Shown here: one piece after another, positions 8,231 through 17,055 of the stretch
Position numbering within the stretch: position 1 is the stretch's first letter
Layout of the letters: every line of letters starts with the position of its first letter
Source: Palsa-504 sp963844625
GTDB taxonomy: Bacteria; Actinomycetota; Actinomycetes; Streptosporangiales; Streptosporangiaceae
DNA length: 64,000 nt
Direction: 5' to 3'
Assembly: GCA_963844625.1 (NCBI GenBank)
Contig: CAWJPF010000019.1
Coordinates: 62,001-126,000, forward strand
Notes under the pieces: model-generated
What the model was told of the DNA's origin: nothing
What the model saw: only the letters and a program-made list of their open reading frames with translations
Databases searched by the model: none
Position numbers and translations under genes: made by a program

Positions 8231-8937
8231 CCGGGCGCGGCTGGGCCGAACGTGAAGCGGGGCGAGGCGCGGGTCAGCACGGTGGCCGGCGGCGTGACGG
8301 ACCAGGTGGCCGTCAGCTCGCCGGTGAGGGCGGCCATCAGCTCGCGGATATCGGCCGCGGCCGAGTCGTGCAGCGCTTCGGCCACGATGACGACCGCGGT
8401 GGTGGAATCCCGGACCGCGGACCGGCCGCTCTGCCGGTTCGTCCAGCGCCGGGCGTGCGCCCGGCCCGCCTGGTCCGCGAAGATCACCTCGCCGACGGCC
8501 GGGTACTCGGTGTCCCCGGCGAACGTCTGGTAATCCTCATCCCCGGCCGCGTACCGCACCTCGAGCGGCCAGGTGATCCGGTCGGCGTCGAAGACGGCGA
8601 CCGGGATGGCGAACGCCATCGAGACGGCGTTGCACAGGTCGACCAGGGGATGCAGGCGCGGCAGGCTGCCCTCCTTACGGAAGCGGCGCAGCAGTGATTC
8701 CGACGCGCAGCGGTACTGCGTCGGCTTGAGCCCCAGCTGGGCGAAGGTACGCCGCCAGGCCTGTATCTCGGGCCGCTCGCCTTCCGGGCCGACCGCCAGC
8801 CGTGACTTGGCCACGGCGGCGAACCGGTCGACGGCGGAACCGGTCGACACGTCGCTGGTGATTCCCCGGGCGTACAGGATTCCGGGGACCAGCGCGGGGA
8901 AGTCGCGCCAGATGTCATCGCCGTGCTGGAAGTACAT
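8206..8937 (-). CDS. B3/B4 tRNA-binding domain protein
   Basis: A 243-residue protein of the stand-alone B3/B4 domain family, related to the editing domain of the phenylalanyl-tRNA synthetase beta chain. Family features are SLLRRFRKEGSLPRLHPLVD, NAVSMAFAIPVAVFDADRI, a VIFADQAGRAHARRW segment and a C-terminal helix region after TTAVVIVAEAL. Members are thought to deacylate mischarged tRNAs or to act on amino acid derivatives; the substrate here is unknown. The ATG at 8937 follows GAGGAGG. It lies 32 nt behind the EamA-like exporter frame on the same strand, so the two are probably co-transcribed, which would fit a joint role in handling a toxic or non-protein amino acid (inference). Confidence 0.8.
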   Translation of the reverse strand: MYFQHGDDIWRDFPALVPGILYARGITSDVSTGSAVDRFAAVAKSRLAVGPEGERPEIQAWRRTFAQLGLKPTQYRCASESLLRRFRKEGSLPRLHPLVDLCNAVSMAFAIPVAVFDADRITWPLEVRYAAGDEDYQTFAGDTEYPAVGEVIFADQAGRAHARRWTNRQSGRSAVRDSTTAVVIVAEALHDSAAADIRELMAALTGELTATWSVTPPATVLTRASPRFTFGPAAPGEIQASAD

Positions 8938-8969
8938 GCATCCTCCTCACGTCAGGTGGTAGCAGCCGC

Positions 8970-9978
8970 TCAAGTCCGGCGCGGACCCGACTTCCGCGAG
9001 AAACCCAGCGCCAGGCCGCCGGAGACCACGGCGATACCGGCCCAGACCGGCGGCCGGGGGGCCGGACCGCCGAGCAGGACGCCGGTCGCCGCCGCGGCGA
9101 CCGGGGCCACGCCGGTGAGCAGGCCGGCCTTGCTCGCGCCCAGCCGCCTGACACTGGAGTACCACATGATGAAGGCCACCGCCGTAACCGCGACGGCGAG
9201 GTAGACCACGGCGAGCCAGTCAGCCCGGCTAAGGTGCCCGGCCGCGGCGGGTCCTTCCCGCGTCACCCCGAGAACGGCGAAGATCACCGTCGCGAGCCAG
9301 GTGGCGTGCACCGACACGCCCCACGGGCCGTGCCAGGCCGAGGACCGGGATGGCGAGCAGGGTGAACGCGGCTTCGCAGCCGAAGACCACGACGGACCAG
9401 GCGACGCCAACGGCGTCGGTGCGGCCGACCCCCTGTACCAGGGCGGCGCCGCAGGTGACCACCAGGGCGGCGGCCACGCCGATGCGGCGCGGACGCGAAC
9501 CTTCGAGCAGCGGACCGATCACGGCCAGCACCGCGGGCACGCACGCCACCGCCACGCCGAGCACAGCGGGCTCCGCGTGCCGGGATCCCTCGACCAGGGC
9601 GACGTTGAACACCACCAGGCCGGTCACCGCGATGCCGCCCAGCCAGAGCCATTCGGTTCCGCGGGGCATGCTCAGCCGCCGGCCGGTCATCCGGGCGAGC
9701 ACGACGAGAAGCAGGCAAGCCGCGGCGTACCGCAGCGCCTCCGCGGTGAAGACGGGCGCCCGGACGAGGACCGAGGAAACCGCGACGCTGCCGCCCACAC
9801 AGACCATGGCCCCGATCCCCGCGGCCACGCCCAAACCCGACGCCCCCGCGTCCCGCCGCGGCACGGGCGGGGCGCCGGCTTCGGGGCGCGACGGCGGTGC
9901 GGACCGGGGGCTGGCGTCGGGGCGCGACAGCGGCATGGGGACGCGATGGGCGGCTTCGGGCGCACGAACATTGGGCAC
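8970..9978 (-). pseudogene. EamA/DMT-family exporter interrupted by a frameshift
   Basis: Two minus-strand frames together make a complete ten-helix drug/metabolite transporter. The first (from 9978) carries the N-terminal EamA half up to about LLAIPVLG. The second (to 8970) continues with GPWGVSVHATWLATVIF, then VYLAVAVTAVAFIMWY and VLLGGPAPRPPVWAGIAVV. The switch lies around 9325-9345 and needs a single-base shift. Both halves keep normal codon bias, so this is either a recent lesion or a sequencing/assembly error. The partner regulator is the divergent MocR gene; MocR-EamA pairs are common. The N-terminal 40 residues are Pro/Ala-rich, so the true start may be downstream of 9978. Confidence 0.75.
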
Positions 9979-9998
9979 AGCGTCACGTTATGGGCGTA

Positions 9999-10046
9999 AT
10001 GGTCCAGCGAACAGGGCCATTCGAGCGAGATTATGATAGACCAATG
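9999..10046 (+). promoter_or_regulatory. Probable leaderless promoter and operator of the MocR gene
   Basis: TATGAT at 10032-10037 is a good -10 hexamer, 6 nt before the ATG at 10044, which predicts a leaderless transcript. Upstream, ATGGTCC (9999-10005) and GGGCCAT (10014-10020) form an imperfect inverted repeat that could be the regulator's own binding site and also control the divergent exporter gene. The positions are seen; function is inferred. Confidence 0.45.
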
Positions 10047-11552
10047 GACATGGCGACCGGTGGCGCCGACTTCCTCCAGCTGAGTCCGGCGGCGGCGCCG
10101 GTGCGGGGACTGACCAGCTGGCTGGCCGATGCCGTCCGGGCGGCCATCATGGACGGGCGGCTGCAGGCCGGGACGCTCATGCCGGCCACCCGGGTGCTCG
10201 CCGACGACCTCGGGGTCTCGCGCGGCGTCATCGTCGAGGCCTACCAGCGGCTTGCCGATGAGGGCCTGGTCAGCGCGCGTCCCGGAGCGGGGACGAGGGT
10301 GCTGGGGCTCGCTGAGCGGCCGCGGCTCGGGGAGCCGTCCCGCCCGGCCGGACGGCCGGCGGGGCCGGCGGGGTCAGCAGGGTCAGCAGGGTCAGAGAGG
10401 CTGGGGGGACCAGAGAAGCTTGAGCCCGGGCTGTTGCCGCGGCGGTGGCGGGCTCGGGCGGAGATTGACCTCTCCCCTGGCGTACCCGACCTGTCCGGGT
10501 TTCCGCGTGCCGCCTGGCTGCGGGCCGAGCGGTCGGTGCTGGAGCAGGCGAGCGTGGCCGATCTCGGCTACGGCGATCCGCGCGGCAGCGAGTGGCTGCG
10601 GAAGGAACTGGCGGGCTGGCTCGCGCGCACCCGCGGCCTGCGGGCGGAGCCCGACGACATCATCATCGTCACCGGGGTAGCCCAGGCCCTCGCCTTGCTC
10701 GCCCAGGGGCTAGCCGCCGTTGGGCCGAGGGAGCGCGGGATCGCCGTCGAAGACCCGGGATCGCGCGGGTCCCGCGACGAGCTCGCCTACTGGGGCCTGC
10801 GGCCGGTACCGATTCCGGTGGACGATCAGGGGCTGGTGGTGGACGACCTAATGGGCGCACGCGTGCGGGCCGTGCTGCTCACGCCCGCGCATCAGTTCCC
10901 CACCGGGGTCGTGCTCGGCCCGCGGCGTCGCCGCGAGCTGCTTGACTGGGCGGCCGCGGCCGACGCGCTAGTCATCGAGGACGACTACGACGCGGAATAC
11001 CGCTACGACCGGGCGCCCGTCCCGGCCCTGCAGGCCTCGGCGCCCAGCCAGGTTGCCTACGCGGGCAGCACCTCAAAGACGCTGGCGCCGGGTCTGCGGC
11101 TGGGCTGGCTGATCCCGCCGCTCCGGCGGCACGCGGAGCTGGTAGAGGCCAAGCACGCCAGCGACCTCGGCAGTCCCGCGCTGCCGCAGCTCGTGCTGGC
11201 CCACATGATCGCGAGCGGGGAACTCGAACAGCACATCAGAAGCGTCCGCAAGCGGCAGCGCGGCCGACGTGATGCGCTGCTGCGCGCGCTGGCCGAGCAA
11301 CTGCCGCAGGCCCGGGTGCAAGGCGTCGCCGCCGGGCTGCACCTGCTCGTCACGTTTCCGGAGCTAGCCGGCTCGGACACCGAGCTCGCCGAGCGGATCC
11401 TGGGGGCTGGTGTCGTCGTCCATCCGCTGTCCTGGCACCGCCTGCGACCAGGGGTTCCGGGGATCATCCTGGGCTACGCCGCGCACACGCCCGATCAGCT
11501 CCGCGAGGCCGTGCGGCGCATCGCGCGCGTCACGAAGGGCGCCCTGGTTTAG
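10044..11552 (+). CDS. MocR-family (GntR/aminotransferase) transcriptional regulator
   Basis: An N-terminal winged-helix GntR domain (residues about 15-90, with LADDLGVSRGVIVEAYQRL) is linked to a fold-type I aminotransferase-like domain. The linker is Gly/Ser-rich and encoded partly by 9-nt repeats. The PLP lysine motif is STSKTLAPGLRLGW near residue 350. Such proteins sense PLP or amino compounds and regulate vitamin B6, GABA or export genes. The ATG at 10044 is preferred because family homology starts here and a -10 box lies just upstream; an in-frame extension to 9897 would overlap the divergent exporter. It likely controls the EamA/B3-B4 unit. Confidence 0.88.
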   Translation: MDMATGGADFLQLSPAAAPVRGLTSWLADAVRAAIMDGRLQAGTLMPATRVLADDLGVSRGVIVEAYQRLADEGLVSARPGAGTRVLGLAERPRLGEPSRPAGRPAGPAGSAGSAGSERLGGPEKLEPGLLPRRWRARAEIDLSPGVPDLSGFPRAAWLRAERSVLEQASVADLGYGDPRGSEWLRKELAGWLARTRGLRAEPDDIIIVTGVAQALALLAQGLAAVGPRERGIAVEDPGSRGSRDELAYWGLRPVPIPVDDQGLVVDDLMGARVRAVLLTPAHQFPTGVVLGPRRRRELLDWAAAADALVIEDDYDAEYRYDRAPVPALQASAPSQVAYAGSTSKTLAPGLRLGWLIPPLRRHAELVEAKHASDLGSPALPQLVLAHMIASGELEQHIRSVRKRQRGRRDALLRALAEQLPQARVQGVAAGLHLLVTFPELAGSDTELAERILGAGVVVHPLSWHRLRPGVPGIILGYAAHTPDQLREAVRRIARVTKGALV

Positions 11553-11571
11553 CGGGCGGGTCGGTGGGCCG

Positions 11572-12042
11572 CTAGCGGACAGGGTCAGCGGGAGGGGCTG
11601 CCGCGGCGATCTTCGCGTTCTTCTGGTGGGCTCGGCGATGCCGCCGGGCCGTCGTTCGCAGCTGACTGATGCGGGCCGCGCCGGCCAGGATGACCAGAAG
11701 AACCCCGCAGACGGCCGCGAACAGCAGGGCCACGCCGAGCGGGAGATGGCCGTGGGCACCCATATAGGAGATGTCTACCTTGGCGCCGTTCTGCAGGATA
11801 AAGATCAGCAGGAGCAGCAGGACGACGGCGAAGCAGGCCACGGCCACCCAGAGCCCGCTGGTCCTGGTCCGCTTGATCTTGAGCGGCGGAACGGTTGGCT
11901 GGGGGGTTGCTGGCTGGGCGGCGGGCGGCGGCTGGCTGCCCGCTGCAAGCTGGGGCTGCTCGGGCGCAGGCGGGTCCTCGGCGCCTACCGTGGGCCTCGG
12001 CAAAGGGGGGACAGCCGGGGTCGGCTGTGGTTCCGTGGTCAT
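11572..12042 (-). CDS. LapA-domain (DUF1049) membrane protein
   Basis: A 156-residue protein with a Pro/Gln/Ala-rich cytoplasmic N-terminus (residues 1-60), two transmembrane helices (about VAVACFAVVLLLLLIFIL and ALLFAAVCGVLLVILAG) separated by a short loop with NGAKVDISYMG, and a basic C-terminal tail. This is the LapA/DUF1049 arrangement; function is poorly defined (lipopolysaccharide assembly in proteobacteria, unknown in Gram-positives). The ATG at 12042 follows AGGGGGTG. Its 3' end is convergent with and close to the MocR gene (gap of 19 nt). Confidence 0.75.
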   Translation of the reverse strand: MTTEPQPTPAVPPLPRPTVGAEDPPAPEQPQLAAGSQPPPAAQPATPQPTVPPLKIKRTRTSGLWVAVACFAVVLLLLLIFILQNGAKVDISYMGAHGHLPLGVALLFAAVCGVLLVILAGAARISQLRTTARRHRRAHQKNAKIAAAAPPADPVR

Positions 12043-12162
12043 TAGGACACCCCCTGTTGGATGCGGCGGGACACGAGCCCCCATCCTGCCCTGCTCGGAC
12101 GAAGTTATGCATTTGGGCGTCCCGCGATTAACGAGGCTGCGCCGAACAGCACAGGGCCGGCT

Positions 12163-12807
12163 TCAGCCGCCGAGGTAGGCCAGGACGGCGAGGACGCGCC
12201 GGTTGTCATCGTCGGAGGGCTGCAGGTCCAGCTTTCCGAAGATGGACGCGGTGTGCTTGGCCACGGCGCGTTCGGTGATCACCATCCGCTGCGCGATGGC
12301 GGCGTTGGACCGGCCCTCGGCCATCAGCGCGAGCACCTCGCGTTCGCGCGGGCTCAGCGCGGCCAGGTTGCCGTCCCCGGTGTTGCGGGCGAGCAAGCGG
12401 GCGATCACCTCCGGGTCCATCGCGGTGCCGCCGGCGGCGACCCGGCGGACGGCGTCGACGAACTGGGCGCTGTCGAACACCCGGTCCTTGAGCAGGTACC
12501 CGATGCCCCCGCTGCCGCTGGCCAGCAGCTCACGGGCGTACAGCTGCTCGACGTACTGGGAAAGCACGAGCACCGGCAGGCCGGGCACCTCGCGGCGGGC
12601 GGCGAGCGCGGCCCGGATGCCCTCGTCGGTGAAGGTGGGCGGCAGCCGGACGTCGACGATGGCCACGTCCGGCCTTTCCGCGGTCACCGCGGCGAGCAGA
12701 TCTGCTCCGTTGTCGACGGCCGCGACGATCTGCAGGCCGTGGGCCTGCAGCATCCGCGTCAGGCCGTCCCTCAGCAGGAAGAGGTCTTCGGCGATGACAA
12801 CGCGCAC
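12163..12807 (-). CDS. LuxR/NarL-family response regulator
   Basis: Receiver domain with phospho-acceptor Asp52 (VAIVDVRLPP), acidic pair E7-D8 and Lys in YLLKDRV near residue 107. A C-terminal LuxR helix-turn-helix follows, with LSPREREVLALMAEGRSN and IAQRMVITERAVAKHTASIF. At 214 residues it is of usual size. It overlaps the 3' end of the histidine kinase gene by 37 nt, so the pair is co-translated. Likely targets are the divergent ABC exporter and its own operon. Confidence 0.93.
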   Translation of the reverse strand: MRVVIAEDLFLLRDGLTRMLQAHGLQIVAAVDNGADLLAAVTAERPDVAIVDVRLPPTFTDEGIRAALAARREVPGLPVLVLSQYVEQLYARELLASGSGGIGYLLKDRVFDSAQFVDAVRRVAAGGTAMDPEVIARLLARNTGDGNLAALSPREREVLALMAEGRSNAAIAQRMVITERAVAKHTASIFGKLDLQPSDDDNRRVLAVLAYLGG

Positions 12808-14138
12808 GGAACCTCCATGGTGACCGCCGTCGGGCCGCCGGGCGGGCTGCTGATCGCGAGGACGCCATCGAACGGGGCCAGCCGCCGCTCGATCCCGCGC
12901 AGCCCGCTGCCCCGAGCCGGGTCGGCTCCGCCTTGCCCGTTGTCGGTGACGCCGACCCGCAGCATCCCATCGGTGTGCCGGATATCGATCCAGGTCTGCC
13001 GGGCTTCGGCGTGCTTGGACACGTTGGCCAGCAGTTCGCAGACCGCGAAGTAGGCGGCCGACTCGACCGGGGCGGATGGGCGGGCCTCCAGGTCACCGGC
13101 CAGGTCCACCCGTATCGGGCTGTCCAGGGTCAGGGCCCGGATCGCGTCAGCCAGGCCGCGGTCGGCCAGCACCGGCGGGTAGATGCCGCGGACCAGGTCG
13201 CGCAGTTCGGCCAGGGCCTTGACCGAGGCGTCGCGGGCCTCGATGAGCAGCGCCCGGGCCGCGGCGGGATTGGTGTCGATGAGCTGCCCGGCAGCGTCCA
13301 GGGTCATGCCCATGGCGACCAGCCGGGCCTGCGCCCCGTCGTGCAGGTCCCGCTCGATCCGGCGGATCTCGGCCGCCCCGGTGTCGAGGGCGTCGGTGCG
13401 GGTCTGCGACAAGTGGCGGACCTGTAGCGCCAGCTCGGCCTGGCTGGTCGGGCCCAGGATCGAGCTAGCCAGCAGGCCGTAGGCGCGAAGCAGCCACGGG
13501 GCCGCCGCCACCGCCGTCGCGATGATCGCGAGGCCCAGCACCACGATGACCGGCTTGGTGTTCCCGGGGAAGGCGGGAGGCGGGACCGCCTTCGTCAGCG
13601 CGGGCACGATGAAGGCCACCGTGCCCACCCCGACCGCTACCGCGGACGCGGCGACCAAGATCCACCCGACGAGGATATTCACCGTCACCCAGAGCAGGTC
13701 CCGCCAGGTAGCCCCATCACCGAGCATCCACCTGAGCCGCTCCGCGCGGCTGAGCCCCAGGTCGGCGCGGCCGCCCGGCGCGCGGTAGGGATCGGCGATC
13801 GGCACGCCGCACCACTCGCCCGACAGCCGCCTGGTCAGGATGGCGACCCGGCGCAGGCCCGCCAGTACGGCCGACACGAGGATCCGGCCTAGAACCAGTC
13901 CGGCCGCCACCACCACTACCAAAAGGACCAGCGCGCGCTCAGCGTGCGGGTGGCCCTGGTCCTGAACAAGGAGCACCACGCTCAGCGCGGCCAGGCCGAG
14001 CGCCGCCAGCACCGCCAGCAGCAGTCCGAGGCCGGCCAGCATCAAGCCGGAGAACGCCAGCCCCCGCACGGCGGCCGTCAGGCCCGCAGCCAGGCCGAGC
14101 CCCGGCTTGGCGCGCCGGCCCGGGATCGCAGTAGCCAT
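12771..14138 (-). CDS. NarL-type sensor histidine kinase
   Basis: A 455-residue kinase with two N-terminal hydrophobic helices (about 25-70), a sensor-like membrane domain with four or more helices to residue 230, then the HisKA_3 dimerisation box with the phospho-acceptor His in ERDLHDGAQARLVAMG, and an HATPase domain (N-box LLANVSKHAEA, G-box DNGQGGADP, GSGLRGIERRLAPFDG). It belongs to the DesK/LiaS-like class found next to ABC-2 exporters, which usually respond to cell-envelope stress or antimicrobials; the actual signal is unknown. ATG preceded by GGAAGGAA. Confidence 0.9.
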   Translation of the reverse strand: MATAIPGRRAKPGLGLAAGLTAAVRGLAFSGLMLAGLGLLLAVLAALGLAALSVVLLVQDQGHPHAERALVLLVVVVAAGLVLGRILVSAVLAGLRRVAILTRRLSGEWCGVPIADPYRAPGGRADLGLSRAERLRWMLGDGATWRDLLWVTVNILVGWILVAASAVAVGVGTVAFIVPALTKAVPPPAFPGNTKPVIVVLGLAIIATAVAAAPWLLRAYGLLASSILGPTSQAELALQVRHLSQTRTDALDTGAAEIRRIERDLHDGAQARLVAMGMTLDAAGQLIDTNPAAARALLIEARDASVKALAELRDLVRGIYPPVLADRGLADAIRALTLDSPIRVDLAGDLEARPSAPVESAAYFAVCELLANVSKHAEARQTWIDIRHTDGMLRVGVTDNGQGGADPARGSGLRGIERRLAPFDGVLAISSPPGGPTAVTMEVPCALSSPKTSSC

Positions 14139-14214
14139 GGTCGCGTTCCTTCCGTCCCTGTCAGTCTGCCGCTCAGCGGGCCGGGCCGGAAGTGACGCTG
14201 AGCCCCGAATACCA

Positions 14215-14232
14215 GGTGTACCTAGGTCTACC
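14215..14232. promoter_or_regulatory. Palindromic operator candidate between kinase and ABC exporter genes
   Basis: The divergent intergenic region contains an 18-bp palindrome of the form GGTnnACCTAGGTnnACC, with the halves mismatching only at the n positions. It lies 77 nt upstream of the kinase start and 80 nt upstream of the ABC start, which makes it a plausible binding site for the NarL-type regulator. No other strong symmetry is present in this gap. Confidence 0.4.
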
Positions 14233-14311
14233 CCCGCAAACGCCGCTCAGCCGTATGTCGCGCCCGTGCGGCCGGCTCTTACCGTAGCGATAACTATTCG
14301 AAGGGAATCGG

Positions 14312-15037
14312 ATGAACGTCATCGAATGCGCTGAACTAGGCAAGCGCTACCGCCGGTCCTGGGCGCTGCGGGACTGCACGTTGGAGATCCCGGCCGGGCA
14401 CGTGGTGGCACTAGTCGGGCCGAACGGCGCGGGCAAGACCACCCTGCTCAACCTGGCCGTCGGCCTGGCCACGCCCACGACGGGGGCCGTGACTGTGCTG
14501 GGCGGCACGCCCGCGGGGTCACCGGACGCCCTGGACCGGATCGCCTTCGTGGCCCAGGACGCACCACTGTATAAGAACCTGCCGGTCGCGGACATGGTGC
14601 ACGTGGCCCGCAACCTGAATTCCCGCTGGGACCAGCCGCGCGCCGACAAGCGACTGGCGGACCTTGGCATCCCGGCGAAGAAGAAGGTCGGCCAGCTATC
14701 TGGCGGCCAGAAGGCGCAGCTGGCGCTGACCATTGCCCTGGCCCGGCGACCCGACCTGCTCGTCCTGGACGAGCCGCTCGCGGCGCTCGACCCGCTGGCC
14801 CGGCACGATTTCATGGACTCGGTGCTGGCGGCGGTGGCCGCCGACGGGATCTCGGTGGTGCTGTCCTCGCACGTGGTAGCCGAGCTGGAACGGATGGCCG
14901 ACTACCTGATCGTGCTGTCGCGCGGCAAGGTCCAGGTGACCGGGCCGGTCGAGGACCTGGTGGCCGTGCACGGCATGGACCTGGAACACATTGTCCTCGC
15001 CTACCTGCGCGAGGGCGCTACGGAGGTGGCGGCATGA
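14312..15037 (+). CDS. ABC transporter ATP-binding protein (ABC-2 exporter type)
   Basis: A single nucleotide-binding domain of 241 residues: Walker A GPNGAGKTT, Q-loop FVAQDAPLYK, signature LSGGQKAQLAL, Walker B LLVLDEPLAALDP and switch His in SSHVVAELE. It resembles the YtrB/BcrA-type exporter ATPases. ATG preceded by GAAGGGAA. It overlaps the permease gene by 4 nt (ATGA) and is divergent from the two-component system, suggesting regulation by it. Substrate unknown. Confidence 0.93.
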   Translation: MNVIECAELGKRYRRSWALRDCTLEIPAGHVVALVGPNGAGKTTLLNLAVGLATPTTGAVTVLGGTPAGSPDALDRIAFVAQDAPLYKNLPVADMVHVARNLNSRWDQPRADKRLADLGIPAKKKVGQLSGGQKAQLALTIALARRPDLLVLDEPLAALDPLARHDFMDSVLAAVAADGISVVLSSHVVAELERMADYLIVLSRGKVQVTGPVEDLVAVHGMDLEHIVLAYLREGATEVAA

Positions 15038-16077
15038 CCGCGATAACTGTTTCCCCGCTCAAGGTCACGCGACGGCGGCCCGTTCCCTGGACCAGACTGG
15101 CCTACGTCACCTGGCGTCAGCACCGGACCGCGCTGACCGGAGCGGCCGCGTTCCTCGGCCTGATCAGCCTGTACCTGCTGATCATGGGCCTGGCCATCAA
15201 CCACGCCTACGCCAAGGTGGCCAGCTGTCGCCCGGCCGGCTCGGGGGTGTGCCAGCAGCTGGCACACGCGTTCAACGCGCAATACTGGGGCGGCGGCGGC
15301 ACCGGAGCCCTGTCCGCCGGAGGTGCGCAGACCGTTTCCAGCCTGATGCTGGTGGTGCCGGTGCTGCTCGGTATCTTCCTCGGGGCGCCGGCGCTGGCCC
15401 GCGAGTTCGAGTCCGGGACGTTCCGGTTCGCGTGGACCCAGGGCTGCGGGCGGGTGCGCTGGGCCGTGGCCAAGCTCGTCCTGCTCGCGGTCGTGATAAC
15501 CGCGGTCACCTGGGCGTTTACCGAGCTTTTCACGTGGTACTACCACGGCTTCCTGGTCGACGGCCAGGTGAGCCGGTTGCTGCCGCTGGCGTTCGGCCTG
15601 CTCGGCGTGGCCTTCGCCGCCTGGACACTGGCCGCCTTCGCGATCGCCGTGTTCTTCGGTGCGCTCATCCGGCGCACCCTGCCGGCCATGGCCGCAACGC
15701 TGGTGACCTGGACCGTACTGGCCATCGGGACCGCGACCTGGCTGCGCCAGCATTACCAGGCACCGCTCAGGACCACGGCTAATCCGCCCGGCTCGGCGTG
15801 GATCCTGAGCAACTATGCGACCGGCCCGAACGGCCAGGTGCTGAGCCAGCGGGCGCTAAACCAGCTCGCTGCGAACGCGCCGGCCAGCGTGCAGAACTCG
15901 CCGAACCCGAACGCCTTCACCAACTGGCTGGCCCAGCAGCACTACACGCAGTGGACCTCGTACGAGCCGGCCAGCCGGTTCTGGCACTTCCAGTTCATCG
16001 AGGCCGGCTGGCTGGTGGCGCTGTCCGCAATCCTGATCGCGGCCACCGTCTGGCTGGTCCGGCGCCGGGCCGCGTGA
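15034..16077 (+). CDS. ABC-2 type permease
   Basis: A 347-residue membrane protein with six predicted helices: about 35-55, 100-125, 150-175, 185-210, 215-235 and 325-340. A large extracytoplasmic loop of about 90 residues between helices 5 and 6 is rich in Asn, Gln and Trp. It forms the membrane half of the exporter with the preceding ATPase. The C-terminus ends in a basic RRRAA stretch. A strong hairpin follows 24 nt after the stop. Confidence 0.85.
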   Translation: MTAITVSPLKVTRRRPVPWTRLAYVTWRQHRTALTGAAAFLGLISLYLLIMGLAINHAYAKVASCRPAGSGVCQQLAHAFNAQYWGGGGTGALSAGGAQTVSSLMLVVPVLLGIFLGAPALAREFESGTFRFAWTQGCGRVRWAVAKLVLLAVVITAVTWAFTELFTWYYHGFLVDGQVSRLLPLAFGLLGVAFAAWTLAAFAIAVFFGALIRRTLPAMAATLVTWTVLAIGTATWLRQHYQAPLRTTANPPGSAWILSNYATGPNGQVLSQRALNQLAANAPASVQNSPNPNAFTNWLAQQHYTQWTSYEPASRFWHFQFIEAGWLVALSAILIAATVWLVRRRAA

Positions 16078-16100
16078 GGGGGCGGGGTAGAGGAACGACG

Positions 16101-16148
16101 GCCCGTTCGGCCCAAAGGGTTTGATCTTGGCTCTTTGGCCGAACGGGC
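16101..16148. terminator. 16-bp hairpin with the CCCGTTCGG element
   Basis: GCCCGTTCGGCCCAAAG (16101-16117) pairs with CTTTGGCCGAACGGGC (16133-16148), leaving one bulged C and a 15-nt loop. It sits 24 nt after the permease stop. Its right arm covers the likely -35 region of the next gene, whose -10 is TATCGT at 16157-16162, so it may both terminate the exporter transcript and act as an operator for the PfpI gene. Confidence 0.55.
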
Positions 16149-16169
16149 GGTCCGGCTATCGTCGGTCTC

Positions 16170-16703
16170 ATGGCACTCGCGCAACGCAAGGTCCTGCTGC
16201 TGGCCGCCGACGACTTCGAAGACATGGAGCTGCTCTACCCGCTGCACCGGCTCATCGAGGAAGACGTCGCGGTGACCGTCGCCGGGCTCGATGACCACCC
16301 GGTGCGGGGCAAGAAGGGCTACGGCCCGCTTCCGGTCGACACCACCGTCGGCCAGGTCACCGAGGGCGACTTTGACGCCCTGGTCATCCCGGGCGGCTAC
16401 GCGCCCGACAAGCTGCGACGCTCGGAAACCGTGCTCAACCTGGTCCGCGCGTTCGATGACGCGGCCAAGCCGATCGCCTTCATCTGCCACGCCGGCTGGG
16501 TCCCGATCTCAGCCAAGATCATCAAGGGCCGGCGGGCCACGAGCGTCGGCGCCATCCGCGACGACATGATCAACGCGGGCGCCGACTGGGTCGACCAGGC
16601 GACCGTGGTTGACGGTCACCTTATTTCGGCGCGGACGCCGGCTGACCTCGGTCCGTGGATGAAGGCGCTGCTGGCGGCGCTGGAGAAGCCGGCCGCCGTC
16701 TAG
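16170..16703 (+). CDS. DJ-1/PfpI family protein
   Basis: A 177-residue member of the class I glutamine amidotransferase-like superfamily. The conserved nucleophile Cys lies in AFICHAGW (about residue 109), the acidic residue in the DDFEDMEL loop near residue 15, and ALVIPGGYAPD precedes the nucleophile elbow. Homologues are stress-related deglycases, proteases or chaperones; the specific activity cannot be told. The ATG is 7 nt downstream of a TATCGT -10 box, so the mRNA is probably leaderless. It ends convergent with, and overlapping by 4 nt, the next small gene. Confidence 0.85.
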   Translation: MALAQRKVLLLAADDFEDMELLYPLHRLIEEDVAVTVAGLDDHPVRGKKGYGPLPVDTTVGQVTEGDFDALVIPGGYAPDKLRRSETVLNLVRAFDDAAKPIAFICHAGWVPISAKIIKGRRATSVGAIRDDMINAGADWVDQATVVDGHLISARTPADLGPWMKALLAALEKPAAV

Positions 16704-16960
16704 AAGCCGGCGTTGTCTTTCTGGCCGGCGTCGTCTTCGTGGCCGGCGTCGTCTTCGTGGCTGGCGTCGTCGAGGGTGGCGGCCAGGGCGGTCACGGCCG
16801 CGTCGAGGGCCACCCGGGCGGTCAGCGCGTGGGTGTGGGCCCGGTCGAGTTCGCCGAGAGCGATGCAGTCGAAGGCCACCTGCGCGTCGTGTCCGGCGGA
16901 CTGAAGTTCGCGCGCCGCTTCGGTCAGTGCCGCGCTGCTCTGGGTCTGTGACTCGGTCAT
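16700..16960 (-). CDS. Hypothetical small protein with repeated acidic tail
   Basis: An 86-residue protein, start ATG at 16960 preceded by AGGAGGAAG. The first 60 residues look like an antiparallel helical hairpin (Ala/Leu-rich, HDAQVAFDCIALGELDRAH). The C-terminus is a repeat of HEDDAG encoded by an 18-nt tandem repeat (plus coordinates about 16704-16773). No recognised family. The good ribosome-binding site and normal codon bias support a real gene. Confidence 0.6.
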   Translation of the reverse strand: MTESQTQSSAALTEAARELQSAGHDAQVAFDCIALGELDRAHTHALTARVALDAAVTALAATLDDASHEDDAGHEDDAGQKDNAGF

Positions 16961-17055
16961 CCTCGCTCTTCCTCCTGGCCTGGGGCCATGCCCCCGATCG
17001 AGCTGGGAACCGAACCCTACCCGGCTAAGCTGGTCTCATGTGACCGAGGAGCGCT

